Positions 35,406-47,558 of a stretch of 64,000 bases of DNA are shown in pieces. The DNA is taken from contig JACCGJ010018212.1 of the NCBI GenBank assembly GCA_013407085.1, forward strand, positions 75,001-139,000, read 5' to 3'. Source of the DNA: Atriophallophorus winterbourni (taxonomy: Eukaryota; Platyhelminthes; Trematoda; Plagiorchiida; Microphallidae). A program made the position numbers and the translations under genes. Each line of letters starts with the position of its first letter. Position 1 is the first letter of the stretch. Below the pieces are notes generated by a model. That model did no database searches and was not told the origin of the DNA. It worked only from the letters and a program-made list of their open reading frames with translations.

Positions 35406-36910
35406 GATTTGTTTACTGAGTCTTAAAACAATAATAAAATTTTGAACAAATGTGTGCTCTGATTCGAATTTTAAATCGGGTAACTACAATGAATCAAAAT
35501 GTTTAATACAAAATCACTCATGTGGTTTAGAATCAATTTTTATAAGCGACCTTTTAATAATGTGCATTGCGTAAACCTTTATAGTTTACACAAAAGAAAA
35601 ATATTCCAGCTCTTTGCCACAACGAGGTGAAGACATCACGATCATGTTTATTAATCCTCCAGAGAATGATAGAGTGGAAATAATTGTCTGACCTGAAAGC
35701 CACAATAAAATGTATTCTCAAAAATAACCATGGCGTTTTATTTCATCCATTTCTTTTGAATTCGGTTCCGAATCTTTCACGAGGTTCTGCTGCATTGAGC
35801 TCAGATAGTAAATCAAAAACGGATGCATTTTAAAGTGATATACATAATGTATGAAAAAGGTACATGGCTGATCGTGACCACCCGAACTATAAATTACAAG
35901 CAGGTATGCTATTCTGTACCAAAATATTATTTTGGTTCCGATATTTCACGTCTGTGCATTTATCCCTAGGCTTACACACCTCAGGTTCAACTACCACCGT
36001 ACTAATCTGATGCATTAACATATGAACTTCTTGCTCCGAAACATTCTCATTTTCGAACAGTTTAAATATTATATGGAACAACAATGAATTTTAAATGTTG
36101 CTATTCTATAATACTTAATTCAAAGGGCAACTTTCGAATAATGTTCGAATATTGGGAGAGTAGGTTTGTGACGATAATTAGCATGCTGGAAATGGATTCA
36201 AGTTTCAAATTTAAGTCAAGTTAATGGTCCAAATTGTTCCTTCTGAAATAAAATGAAATCTTTGAGTGAAATTCTATTTTAAAACGTTGTAGTAACAAAA
36301 CCAGTAAAAAAGTTACAAAAATATCGCAAATAATAACAATTCGAGTATTAGATAAAGCTTTGCATCCATAAATAGCTTTAGAAATGAGGACGATCTATAA
36401 TTCATGACAAAGCAGTTACAATGATCAAGTTTAATTTAACCAAAATGGTTCCTTCCAAATCCAAAAGCTATAATATGTTATCGTTTACTGTAAATATTCG
36501 TTCAGTATAATATTGGTGAATTTGAAAATGGTTATTAATATCACATTTCTTTCTATGATTCACAATGCATTTGCGCTTCAAAAGGGAAACATCGATCATA
36601 CACAGATAATAAATTAATCAAACATCCATATCTTACAAGAATTTTTTTGGATAAAAATGAGTCCGGGATATTAATAAAAAAGGCATTTTACCGTGGCTTC
36701 AATACTGATATGATTTGGAATGCTATTTTTCATTGCATAATAAATTTAATTGTGCGTTCGTGAATATTGTAGATGGCGACGTTCATACAACGGCTGATAA
36801 TGGGATCATAACGATAAGTATGTGGAAAGTTTGAGGCTTATTTTTTCATTAAATTTAAAACATGTAATAAAAATTACTTGCTTTAATAACAATGAATTAC
36901 TTGATTCAGA

Positions 36911-37122
36911 GTATCCCGCTCATAGCTACAAAGTCTCGCGTTGCTATTATCTTTTATTATCCATTACAGATGGTCTGAAAAATATAAATTCGTTTTCCAA
37001 CAGAAATGCATCAAACCGATTGGGTTGTGACACGAACAGTGATTACTCGATCATATTACCTAATCCAATTCAAAATGTATATTTCATCATTACGCTCGAA
37101 CAACAACAAAACGATTTTCGAG
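36911..37122 (+). CDS. Candidate exon X, unidentified gene
   Basis: Acceptor ACTTGATTCAG and a strong donor (TTTTCGA|GTAAGTAG) bracket 212 nt that is open in one frame. The frame has features of a secreted or membrane protein: CYYLLLSITDGLKN, ASNRLGCDTNSDYS, ILPNPIQNVYFIITLEQQQN. It starts with two bases of a split codon and ends in phase 0. It precedes exons W and U (37,860 and 38,218), but the link to candidate exon V (phase 1) is not phase-consistent, so its place in the gene is uncertain. Confidence 0.4.
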
Positions 37123-37572
37123 TAAGTAGTATTCTCTTATTAACTAATTAACATTATATGCAAAAGTGTTCCAAGGAATTTCATATTTATATTTCTTAAG
37201 TGTCACAAAACAGGTATTTGTTTTTTATTTTAAAGAAACCAAACTGTAAAGAATGAGATGACAAACTTTAGCTCTGATCCTCTTGTTAGAAATACTTTGA
37301 ACAAAATTAGTTTAGTTACCCCAACACGAGAAACTTTTAACTCAAATTTCAAAGCTAAAACAAAATTAAATTGTAGTGGCTTCATGAATAATGATGTTAA
37401 ATTAAGAAATAAAGTCTACTTCGTGAACTAGCGTATCATTGTTATTTCATGAAAAAACAAATTACACCAACATTACAAGTTGGGCAGAACCTGATCGTAA
37501 AATCTCTAAAACGATGAATTGCATCGACTTAATGTGGCCATTTAACAAGAACAACTGGATAGATAGAACCAG

Positions 37573-37674
37573 GTTTTGAAAAGGATGGAACAAACGAATA
37601 TTTTCGTATATGGAAAAGGGTTCTTGATCCAGCCACGTGGAAAAATCCGGTGCAGGAGCTTATTCAGGCAGTAC
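37573..37674 (+). CDS. Candidate exon V, unidentified gene
   Basis: After AACCAG the sequence is open as FEKDGTNEYFRIWKRVLDPA followed by TWKNPVQELIQA. It could end at a weak donor (GGCA|GTACGA) in phase 0, which fits exon W. Another coding-like stretch with MNCIDLMWPFNKNNWIDRT lies just upstream in a different frame, so either a frameshift or an unseen splice separates them. Confidence 0.35.
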
Positions 37675-37859
37675 GATTTTTTATTCAAATTAAACAGCTA
37701 AATCCATGTTACCTTTCCACTGGTAGACGTCATAGAACAAACGAATTTATCAAACGAGCACTAGGCAAAATAAGAGTTGAAAAGCTCTCAAATCGGATAC
37801 AATGCGCTAACTAAATTAAAACCATATATGTCGTTGAATTCCTTTCTCTTTGTTTTAAG

Positions 37860-37974
37860 GATAACACCTTTTTGCTGTGCCCAGCAAGAACACTTCATGA
37901 AAAACTTGGTGTACTGCTTATTTATCTGAATGTGCGTTTCGACGACAAAATCACACGAGAAAACAGAAATAATT
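37860..37974 (+). CDS. Exon W, unidentified gene
   Basis: An excellent pyrimidine tract and acceptor (TTCCTTTCTCTTTGTTTTAAG) precede a 115-nt open segment. It encodes DNTFLLCPARTLHEKLGVLL and then IYLNVRFDDKITRENRNN. The donor is AATT|GTGAAC, leaving one base (phase 1) that pairs with exon U. No family is recognised. Confidence 0.5.
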
Positions 37975-38217
37975 GTGAACAGCTCTGAGATAACAAATAC
38001 AAAAAATCGATTTTCCTGTTTTGCCTGAATTTGTTACCTCGTGGGGTATGCAGATTCTCAATTTCGTGATGTTATTCTATGTTAAAAATTTTAGAATCTA
38101 TTGCAACTATAAATATATATCATTGGCAAAATGTTAACTGAATTTTAGCATCTGCGACTACATGATAAATTTCAATTCATTTTCACTATACCTCTGAAAC
38201 ATCTAAAACTTGTTCAG

Positions 38218-38336
38218 GCGAAATCCAAGAAATTGGATTGGTTAATTTGGGTGTGGCCCTCTCCCGAGATAATGCCTCACATCTCTTGCTTCGAGGACTA
38301 ATTTTGCCAGGCAAACATTCAGCACACGCAATATAA
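38218..38336 (+). CDS. Exon U, probable last exon with stop
   Basis: Acceptor CTTGTTCAG at 38,209-38,217. The join from exon W (T|GC) gives Cys, then EIQEIGLVNLGVALSRDNAS and HLLLRGLILPGKHSAHAI and a TAA at 38,334-38,336. The reading is clearly protein-like. If correct, this small plus-strand gene ends between the arms of the inverted duplication, where it is surrounded by repeats on both sides. Confidence 0.5.
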
Positions 38337-39034
38337 CTTCACAGTCGTTTGCTTCTATTGCCTTTCATCATCTGCTAGTAAATGTATATTTAAACAGTAT
38401 GGAACCTAAAATATTTTTTTAAATATTGCGAATAGCTCATTTCTAGACACGAAGGTTGTTAACAGATTGGCAGAGGAAATTATCACAAGACTTTTGTGAA
38501 CTAATACAACAAGTGTCACCACAAACTAACGTGAAGAATTATCGGCGAAAGGTATTCTCACAAGTTATGAAGGAATGTCCAATGTCTTTCTTTCATTAAA
38601 TATTCATTGCAATCGTAATTTATAGCGAATGTACAGAATAATAAATGCACCAACATATTCTTAAGCAAGTCTACAGATCATATTTACTCTATTGTAACGA
38701 GAGCGCATACGCATGCTGGTTTATGGCCCAAAGATCTGATCAAGTAAAAGTTCAAATCAGAAAATTGATATTTGCAAAACAGAAGTAATTCAAGGACATT
38801 CTCAGACGTATTGGAAAGTACTTGCACATTAAAAAAACTTTGGCTGCACAATGTAAAATGTCATTTTGAAGCTCAGCGAAACGAATAAATCTCTCAGCAT
38901 CTGAGCACAGATTGTACAAAACGATACCGTTAGAAATGATACTGGTTATTGCTTCCAGAACATAGGCTAACATTGTTCTTCTTTACGATAAACGGTTAAA
39001 ATTCATTACTGGAGTACGATTTGTTGAATATGCA
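38337..39034. other. No recognised feature
   Basis: AT-rich spacer between the probable end of a small gene and arm 2. A minus-strand open frame of 73 codons at 38,752-38,973 has no motif and no clear splice signals. Confidence 0.4.
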
Positions 39035-39091
39035 CTTGCGTGTTTAACGCTTAACTACTGTTTCAACGCTCCCTGAATATAGGCTTACTTT

Positions 39092-39133
39092 CTCCACCTG
39101 ATTACGGCAACCAGCCAGAAACCGGTTGTGAAG
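39092..39133 (+). ncRNA. Hammerhead ribozyme F, arm 2 partner of E
   Basis: CTCCAC, CTGATTA (one core change), CGGC-AACCA-GCCA, GAAA, CCGGTT and GTGAAG. Stem I keeps five of six pairs, and stem III is the ACCGGT palindrome. It belongs to the GGC/GCC subtype together with D and E. Confidence 0.7.
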
Positions 39134-40838
39134 TGTAAGTCGTGAGGATGTGACCACCACAATATATTGGTCATTTTAGCGTCTTGAGCACTTGACCAAG
39201 AATCACTCTGTGATTATTCATTTGAATATCTTGGTTCGTCGTACCCATATTTAACAATGGTATACGAGTCTTACTTTGTTGCAAAATAAATTTATACAAT
39301 ATTTAGGTCTGTTTGATGGACTGGCATGCAAATCCATATTTTTGTTAACGGTCAGGGGTTTAAACCCATCTACATCTGCATGGACAAATCCGCTTGAACA
39401 GGTTTGTCATGCTAACATTATCCAACAGTGACTCAGGAGCGAAACGTTTTAATTGATCATCAGTTTTTACAAATTAACCAATCAGCTACACTCATTGACC
39501 TAACCACATATAAATTGGAAACTGTTATTAATCACAGTTTCCGGATGATGATGGGTATGAATCTACTACGAATAATTCCAATTTCACTAATCTTGTGGTT
39601 ATGCGGTAAGTATTATTGGAACAAATCATTAAATCAACACAGCGCAATGAATGGATTTCTGATAATAGTAAAGAAACGTTTCACTATTATTCGCAAAGTA
39701 TAATCACTAACTTATTCTAAATCGACTTCGATCGATTTTCTCAGTGTTAGCACCAGGTAAGTGTGACCATTAAATATAAAATAATTCATATTACATTAAA
39801 TTTTCCATTTAATAGGATTCATATACTTGCAACTACAGAGTTACTCACAGTGGCTCGATCGAATGCGAAATATGTCGATGATATAAATTCTAAATTGGAA
39901 ACCACTACATACTAATATGTAAAAATAGTTAAGTGTTATTGGTAATAGACTACCAATTAATTAATCACTCATTTTAATTGATTGTGTTATGATTGCAAAG
40001 ACGAGAATATGCCCTTGTTTGGTGATAATTTAAATGTGAAACAACGGGCAAACTAATAAATTCAGCTTCACAAGTAACACGCATTTATCATAAAAATGCC
40101 GTCAAACACCCAAGGGCATTAACTTGAATACATTAAGTTCGTTTCATAGTAAAGTTAGGGTTAGTTTCTTGCTTTATTTTGCTAGTAATCAGTTTCAATA
40201 TTTACATGGAATCGATTAAGCCAAATGGGTTTTACGTTTTTGCTAAAAAAAATAACCACCTGCAAATGATTCATTTTCGCCAAAATAAGTTGTTTTTCAC
40301 ACACATGACCTCAAGTTTGCTGATAACGTTGATGATACACGTGAATCCTCTCCATCGATGCCGCGGCTCTACTGATGTCTGAGTATATGTTTATTTCATG
40401 TTCAATTTCAGCGTGACCTCATACAACATGATTTAAAAACGATACGTGTAATTACTCTGATCCTGACAATTAGTCATGACTCACGCATTAAAACGCTAGC
40501 AATATTTTGTTTCTTATTTCGCTCTACCTTCCTCTGGTAAATTTTGAGCATGGTATCATTTTTCATTTTAAACACCGAGATCTAGTTTCAAAATTGTAAC
40601 AATTGATTATCAAGACACCTTTTATATGAGAGTATTATCTATGCACATGATTTCTATGTAAGGATTCACTTTTCTGAAAGTTTTAGTCTGGTTAACAAAA
40701 AGAGTTGGTTGCATGGTTTATTTCGTGATGCAATCATTTCAAATATCTAGATTAATATTATTCCATTATGATATTATGATATTCGTTTTCTTATTTTTGA
40801 AATTATTAATTAATAATATGATATATTATCATATTCTT

Positions 40839-40914
40839 GTTGGCCTCATTCGGTCGATGCGTCACAATCGCATGTTACACAGCTTTTCAGTTGACTAAAC
40901 AGTCCAATCTGAAC
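40839..40914 (-). mobile_element. RTE 3' end only, about 76 bp
   Basis: The segment gttggcctcattcggtcgat and the following ~55 bases (to CTAAACAGTCCAATCTG) match the extreme 3' end of the RTE at 13,635-13,735. Arm 1 lacks it, so it is a separate, severely 5'-truncated insertion. Confidence 0.7.
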
Positions 40915-41236
40915 AAGCAATGTTTATTATACATTGAAATATGTTTAAATTCATTCATTTCAACTTACAAAAACCTGTAATACCTTTGAGAATTGCGAAA
41001 AATAACGAATAAATAGTTTGTTTGACAAAAAGATAATTTGATTTTGACCAATTAAGTGTATTGCTATCAGCAACATCACTGAAACACAACAGGTATAATT
41101 GAAAGTCACGAACAATAAGATTCTTCACGATGTTAAACTGCAAAATCACAGATTTGTCTCACATTAAATTTCTAACATAATATATTATAGTATAATGTGT
41201 TGTGCACACATCCATGTAATTCACATACCAACAACT

Positions 41237-41262
41237 GAATCCGGCTGTTTGCCGTCACACTT
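41237..41262 (-). repeat. Partial hammerhead relic, arm 2
   Basis: The minus strand reads GTGTGACGGCAAACAGCCGGA. It is the partner of 30,488-30,520, with stem II and part of the core only. Confidence 0.4.
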
Positions 41263-43385
41263 AAATTTATTTTGTTGCAGAGAATCGAGGTGTTTCAATG
41301 CATACCTTTAATTTGTATCCGCTTTCCAAACAGTAACGAGTAGTAACGATCCAGTCAGATCCATTTTAGTATTGTTTAACAATCGAGTACTGGTACCTCA
41401 TTTCAATTCTACTGTACCATTTAGCTCCGAAACGGCCCCGAATTGGTTAGTCATTGTTTAAGCAGTGTAAATATATAAAATTGCGAGAGATTTCACATGC
41501 TTTCCATTAATAGGTAATAACTCGGATATAAATGTTTGTTCTACAGAGCTAAGCGAAAAAAGCGTTTACATACAAACGTTTTCATTGTTTTTTAAAGAAC
41601 AGCGATAGTTGAAAATTAAAATAGTTAAGGCGTGGGAAAATTAGTATGAGCACAGCCGATCTAAAGACCAAGATTTAAATATGCAAGCACATTTATATAG
41701 CGAAATATTACTTAGATAAAAATATTATGAATTCAAAGTGATAGAGAACTTGAGTGTACACCAACACAAATGAGTTCAAGTTACGTGTTAGTTTGTCTTG
41801 GTGTTGTTCGAACATGGACACCAGACGTGCATGCGTATTGCTATTCACTGAGCGCGTTAATGGATGTTTAGCTCCACTCAGAGGAAGCGAACAATCTTAA
41901 CTCGTTCAAATCTATAAACTGCATTCAAACATTTACAATTGCGTCAAACTTGGCATACGGTCACTTCCTTAATATCCAATTAAAAGATGCCTCATAAAAA
42001 TGGTTTCACGTAGAAAGGGTTTCAGCTACAATTTGGATCTACCCAACGAAGACAATACCAAATTGTTTCATGCCCGTTTAACGAATTTTCGTTAGCGCAC
42101 GTGCTTATTAAATGATATTATTAATGACTAGATTCTGCTGCAGTGATAGGTTGATTGATATCCGCAGAATAATCATTGAAAGAACGAATCAAATGGATGG
42201 CGGAGTGCATATAATCAACTGCGCTTTATTCCCTAAATATTATTAGGTAAAATAGAAGGCCTTCAATAATGTTTATTGATGTAAGATATTCGTTTTTGCT
42301 CTGGTTAGCGAATAATGCCTCATACAAGTAATGATGAGCAATCGGTGAGAAAATAATTTGCGGATGGTTTACAAAATGGAAATTTGTGACGTAAAATTTA
42401 TGCAACAAACCCCTGTTCAAATAAAAACAGGAAAAGGTAAATTCCTGCAACACTTACTTCAAAACAAGAATGTGTTAATCGAAGGATAGATTTTCTCAGC
42501 TACAATCATGAAAAAAACATTGTCCCATACTGCTTCTTCGTTTACTTTTTCAGTATTGCGCGCTGAAGCTATTAAGCGCAAAATGTTGGACAGAATTCAT
42601 AGGTCTGAAGACGATGGATTTGCGACATAGTATTGCTGTCACAAATCAATATCCACAGAATCCTCCTGAGCATCAATACTTCAAATTGTATATCGTTCGA
42701 TTTTGAGGATGACCAGATTCATGTTACCATTTTTCTTAACTCTTCAAGAAATTTCTGTTAAAAACCGAAAGTATATCGTCTGCTATAATTTTTAGATGCG
42801 TGTGCAAAAACAGTTTGCTCACACAAGCTTTTTCCGGGACGGTGATAAATAAACATGTTCTCACTACGGTGCAGTGTACATCAACGTGTGGATGAATGAA
42901 CGTCTATTATGCACTTCTAATAATAAAGCACACATCATAACATGATAAGAAACACTCTGATAGACGTCAAATATAATTCTAGATATTTATTTCTTTACTG
43001 ACTCTTAATTTATAGTTAAAAATGCAATTATTCGTGTTATACTCAAATAAATTGTATTGAATAACACAGGTGGCTATCAGCTAACAGTTGATAATGCGAC
43101 CATAGATATAAGTAAGTTGAACTATTTGCATTTATATTGCGAATTAGTTCTGCACATAAAACAAATGACAATACATTGATACACGGAAATATTAAAATAT
43201 AATACGCTCCGAGATTCTGAGTAGCACAGCATTTTGCGGCATACATATTCACACATTTAGCGAGATATTTTGGCGAAAAAATACATGTTACTAAACATTT
43301 AAAATGGTGTGGATAATAAAGAATGCTTTTGAATTGCAGCAAAAAATTTGAAATTTAAACTATTGCATACGACGTCATTATTGAA

Positions 43386-44559
43386 ATGGCATTTGTATAT
43401 AAGGCCTGTGTATTTTTCATGTAAAACACATTGGGTATTGAAGAAACTAAAATGCGTATAAAATAAATAAAATGACTTTTATATAGTATTACGACTTCGA
43501 ATTTTTAATTCAAGGTTAAGTAGATTTCTTCAATTAAGTGATAATTTGAATTTCTGTTAGAAAGACAAACATCATTATTTTTATAAAAGTAAATATTTGC
43601 TAATCAGAAACCAAATGCAAACTTATTGTAAGGAATAAAAGTAACTCTGAACCATAAGTGAAGGGTTCATTTTTTATGAGAAAGATAGTTTATCGTCATT
43701 GTATACAGATACCGATCATACTGCACCTACCTTATGACTAAAAAGAGCAGAAAAACGGTTGCGGTGTGTGTATAAAGAAACTGAATGTAAATTTAGGTTT
43801 TTGATAAAAAATGTTTATTTTCCTTAAAGAATTTCCAATAGCAACTGGCATATTTTCGGGAATTTATATCACATAGTTTCCAATTCTGTCACTTATAAAA
43901 TTTCTAAATCGTATTTCCAAACATTGGAAACAAGTAGCAGAGAGAATAATATTTATCTATTTGGAGTTAGAAAAACATTTTTTCAAAGCAAATTACATTT
44001 CTAAGCACGGAGCAAAACGTTGAACCACAAATCTTCTGCAATGATGAATACATTTATTGCATATCTTCTGTGTAGTATCCTAACAACTAAAACGTGAGGA
44101 CGTATTCGAACTATTTGATTTTGAAATGTGCCTTTAAATTATAAGACGCAAATATATATGTTAAACTATTTGGTTCGTGAGAAAAAATGAAATTTGTCAG
44201 CCAATTAGTTGAATTACTTTCAAAATATTTTAATTAATTTTAATAATCAGCTCGATCGGGAGGACGATTTTCGGGTAATTATAGAGTGCTTTCCATAAAC
44301 TATTTAACATATAACGCAAACGTCTATTAAAATAAAACAGTATATTGTTTTTATTATAGTTTCAGAAGAATCGGGTAATTTATATTTATTTAGAGATGAA
44401 AAACAAAGAACCTGTTTTGCTTGGTGTTGTTAGCTAAGCAATAAAATAATCCAAAAATATTGTGGTTTGCAACAGAAACCCAACTTAAATTTTAATGACA
44501 ATATGTAGTTTACCTAATAAAAGTTATTAAACCTCACTTCGATGCTACTACTGAATATT
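43386..44559. other. Spacer with one decayed hammerhead relic
   Basis: An AT-rich stretch without a recognised gene. At about 43,721-43,772, CACCTACCTTATGACTAAAA followed by GAGCAGAAAAACGGTTGCGG retains the order stem I, core, GAAA and ACCGGT of the hammerhead repeat, but with many substitutions. Confidence 0.45.
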
Positions 44560-46360
44560 ACTGGCTTATTTCGGACGATTTAGACCATGGACGTACATCA
44601 TAGGACATGAAGTTTTCATGCTCATCAGCTTTTCGGATGGCTAAAACATCAGATAAAGGATGAACAATCTCTCTACTGCGATCAAATGGATTGGTAAAAA
44701 ATCGGACAAATAACATCACTTGCACGCTGAAAGCGTGATCTAAGTTTAGCAGTCGATATCAGTACCTATAATGTCCCAGCTAGAAGACGAGTCTTTACAC
44801 AGTTTCTCCAAATTAAGTGAACAAGTGTAAGTTCTTCCCAACTCATTTGGTCAAGGTCGAGAACCATCATATCACTTTTCCAAACGTATTTGTACTACAG
44901 TACGGTTTGCTTGAAGGGTCTACTTCTTGATATCTAATCAAAAAAGAGTAGATCTTTTAGTATATTTATCAGCTTTTGGAAACAATTTAACTTTCGTTGC
45001 TGTGTCTATCCCCGATAAGTTAAAAACACAGTGGGTTCTACTTAAATTGAAAGTACGCAATACAGTAAATTATTTGGTAGAAACTCGCTGTTTACCATAA
45101 CCTTTCTATTCCCCGGCAGTCTGAGGATCTTCAGACACCAGAGTTTAAAAGTGATACAATTGCAGCTGCTCCGCTGATCTGATTATTAATCTCCGTTTAA
45201 TCGCAAGAGGTTATCCACAATGGATGAACAAAATTTATGATATTATTTACTATGCATAGTTCTTCAATTCAGGTTATAATTAAAATTCGTTTCGCTCTGG
45301 CTTCAGTTTGGTGATGCACTTTTATTAGTTTGTTTTGAACACCAAACTATGCACAATAAGGTTGAGGCTTATCAAAGCCCTTCTTACCAAAAAATGTGCA
45401 ATCTATTTTTGTTAGCATACCAGCATCAATAAGCCATGCATCCGATTTTACCTGGACTTAAAAAACTCATTTTAAAGAAATGTGATTTTCCTATGTCTCA
45501 ATTGTTTGATACATCGTCTTGAAATCGGCGAAACAGGAACCGGACGTTAGAAGTCAGATTTGCTGGTGCGAAAGACAAAGTCTGCTTTTTGATTGATTAA
45601 CAACCCCATGCACGCATTAAGGATAACATAAATTTACGAGTAGGCACATTTTGCTATGGTATATTTATCTTGAGGTGGGTGTTAACCATCTGATGATAGC
45701 TCAGGATCTCTTCCAACTTCGGACGCATCCACTGGCTTTGTGCTATAGGTAATTGAAGCTATATCATTTCAACGGCAACTGCTGCCGATACTGTTATTAT
45801 CCAAAGAACTAGAATGCAGTATGATTTCTATCGGTGAGCCAAGAAGTATTGAAGAACAGTTTAATCTGGAGAAATATCTGTTGTCCATCTAGCAAGTGCT
45901 GTCTCTCCACAAAATACTAAATCCATTGGTACTGCTAGGCTGAGACATTATGACAACGAAGCCTTCACGGATATTGCCAGGACGAATTTGAAACTCATTT
46001 TCAGACTATCTAAAATCTGGCACCGGATGTTTGCTCTTGATTGAATCTTGCAGCATTTGCATGTTTTTATCTCAATACAATGCTGTGGAGTTTTGAGATA
46101 TGGGTTTTCCTACACCTAGGTGGAACAGTTCATGGAATTACGACTTCAATCGGTCGCAAGCAAAATGTTTTTAAAGAACGAGTCATCCGCCTTCACCGAT
46201 TCCTCTGTCAGTAGAATCAGGTGCGTTGGAATGAACATGACCACGAATGCAGTCCATGAACACGACTTTGTCAGCATATAGTGCATATGAAACGTGCAGT
46301 TAGAGAATTTATCAATTAGGCGACTTATCCCTAAAACCGCATTTGCCAAAAATACTTTAG
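44560..46360 (-). mobile_element. Heavily decayed RTE-like relic
   Basis: It starts with the RTE 3' terminus (cggacgatttagaccatgg, 44,572). It continues through degraded C-terminal and RT sequence, loses most of the endonuclease near 45,300-45,430, and ends in leader sequence with CCCCATGCACGCATTAAGG (45,603) and CTAAAACCGCATTTGCC (46,333). No frame longer than about 67 codons survives. It is the oldest of the RTE copies here by eye. Confidence 0.75.
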
Positions 46361-46739
46361 AATTGACTTATAATTTACAAATTGAGCAAAGTGAATTTTG
46401 CTTTGAAGAATAAAGTAGAGACATCGATAAATAAAATACTCTTCGTTAAATAACGCATCACTCACGTTTCTTGAAATACATTAGATCGACATTTCAAACT
46501 GTTTTCGCCAAAGTTCATTTAGGAATAAAACATTCAGCAAATGGCTTTATAGATATTTCACTTTGCAACCGGTGTAAAAATATCGATTAAGTTATTGTAG
46601 TGTTTCATAAAACTCAAACATCCTCACGACGGAACAATTAACCTCAGTAAAATAGGCGTATTTACTAACTGATAATCAGAGCCCATTTGGGTGAGCTCTC
46701 GAACGCAACAAATCTTGAAGATAAATTTATTAGGCTCAT

Positions 46740-47040
46740 TTGAATGCTTTCAACCACACATCCCAGAACCAGTTTTATGCTGTTTGCACTAATAAGGTAT
46801 TGAGTGTATGATCAGGTTCCTCGTTTGCTTGAAACAGTGGAAGAATTGAAAACAAGTTGCGTTTATATGCAACTGTTGCTAACTAATAAGTGAAAGTAGC
46901 ACGAAACTGGCCGTATGGTGTGCCCGATGGAACGACATGCAAATGAGAATATTTGTAAAGGATCATGTGTTTATACCTTACTTACGAGTGTTGTGGCACG
47001 TGCGATTGAACTAGTTGGTCGTACCTACCTTATTTAACAG
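46740..47040. repeat. Decayed pair of hammerhead repeats in opposite orientation
   Basis: The minus-strand relic at ~46,757-46,800 (AGTGCAAACAGCATAAAACTGG) and the plus-strand relic at ~46,880-46,922 (AAGTAGCACGAAACTGGCCG) are followed by GACATGCAAATGAGAATATT and the ATTGAACTAGTTGGTCGTAC block. The latter corresponds to 29,100-29,150 in the better copy. The head-to-head arrangement resembles the inverted 5' segment of the 402-bp insertion. Confidence 0.6.
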
Positions 47041-47094
47041 AAACATACAGCCACAACTATTTTTTTAAATTGATTATATTTTAATGTATTCAAG

Positions 47095-47184
47095 ATGTTT
47101 GTTTGTCTTTATCAATATTTGATTGATACCGCCTTTAATCATATGCAATTTTCCTTCTTTCTTTCTGAAAATGAAAAGATTTCA
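47095..47184 (+). CDS. Candidate exon Y, low confidence
   Basis: ATTCAAG precedes a 90-nt segment (MFVCLYQYLIDTAFNHMQFS then FFLSENEKIS) ending at a consensus donor GTGAGT. It is phase 0 at both ends. The next plus-strand exon (47,917) begins in phase 2, so an intermediate exon would be needed. It may be chance. Confidence 0.25.
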
Positions 47185-47434
47185 GTGAGTGCATTTTTGC
47201 GCTAATCAAAATAAACATTTAAACTATAAATCCACGTTTGATGAATTCTGCATCTTGAATTTCGGTGAAGCTTTCTCATTATACTTCAATCACATAACAG
47301 ACAGTTAATAAGTAAAATGAAAAAAGAATAAATTAATATTTTTTGCAATGTTTTGCTTCATTTCAATTTTAGATGAACAAACTTCAGTGCATGTACTAAA
47401 TAGACTCAAACGGTTAGGCATAATGTTAACAAGT

Positions 47435-47511
47435 TCATGTTGATTGAAATCCAAATATCCTTTGCAAAAATCGAACAAAATTCGATAAATGACCTTCAGC
47501 ACTGATATGTT
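47435..47511 (-). CDS. Last exon of an unidentified minus-strand gene
   Basis: The minus-strand acceptor CATATTACCTTACAG opens a 77-nt exon that completes a split codon and reads HISAEGHLSNFVRFLQRIFG, then FQST and TGA at 47,435-47,437. The previous exon is only 47 nt upstream, a typical short flatworm intron. A second frame is open over the same region to 47,305 (including LDFNQHELVNIMPNRLS), but only the first is phase-compatible with the upstream exon. Confidence 0.45.
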
Positions 47512-47558
47512 CTGTAAGGTAATATGTCTCAACAAAGATGACAATTTTTATATATCAC

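Larger units (their letters stand above)
32350..36520. repeat. S-unit copy 3, free of the later insertions
   Basis: Occupies most of the spacer between the inverted arms. It aligns to copies 1 and 2 but lacks the RTE, hammerhead C and CR1 insertions. It therefore records the pre-insertion sequence at 34,556, 34,722, 35,590 and 36,330. It carries an old minus-strand CR1-like relic in its left third. Confidence 0.8.
39035..43385. repeat. Inverted duplication, arm 2
   Basis: Reverse-complement partner of 28,154-32,125. It preserves uninterrupted sites for the two arm 1 hammerhead insertions. Its own private insertion is the RTE 3' fragment at 40,839-40,914. The arms are visibly diverged, with many substitutions and indels, so this is not a recent palindrome. 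Confidence 0.85.

Noticed and set aside
47371..47450. Plus-strand segment after ATTTCAATTTTAG (EQTSVHVLNRLKRLG)
   Set aside because: It has no donor with a compatible phase, and it overlaps the better supported minus-strand exon at 47,435-47,511.
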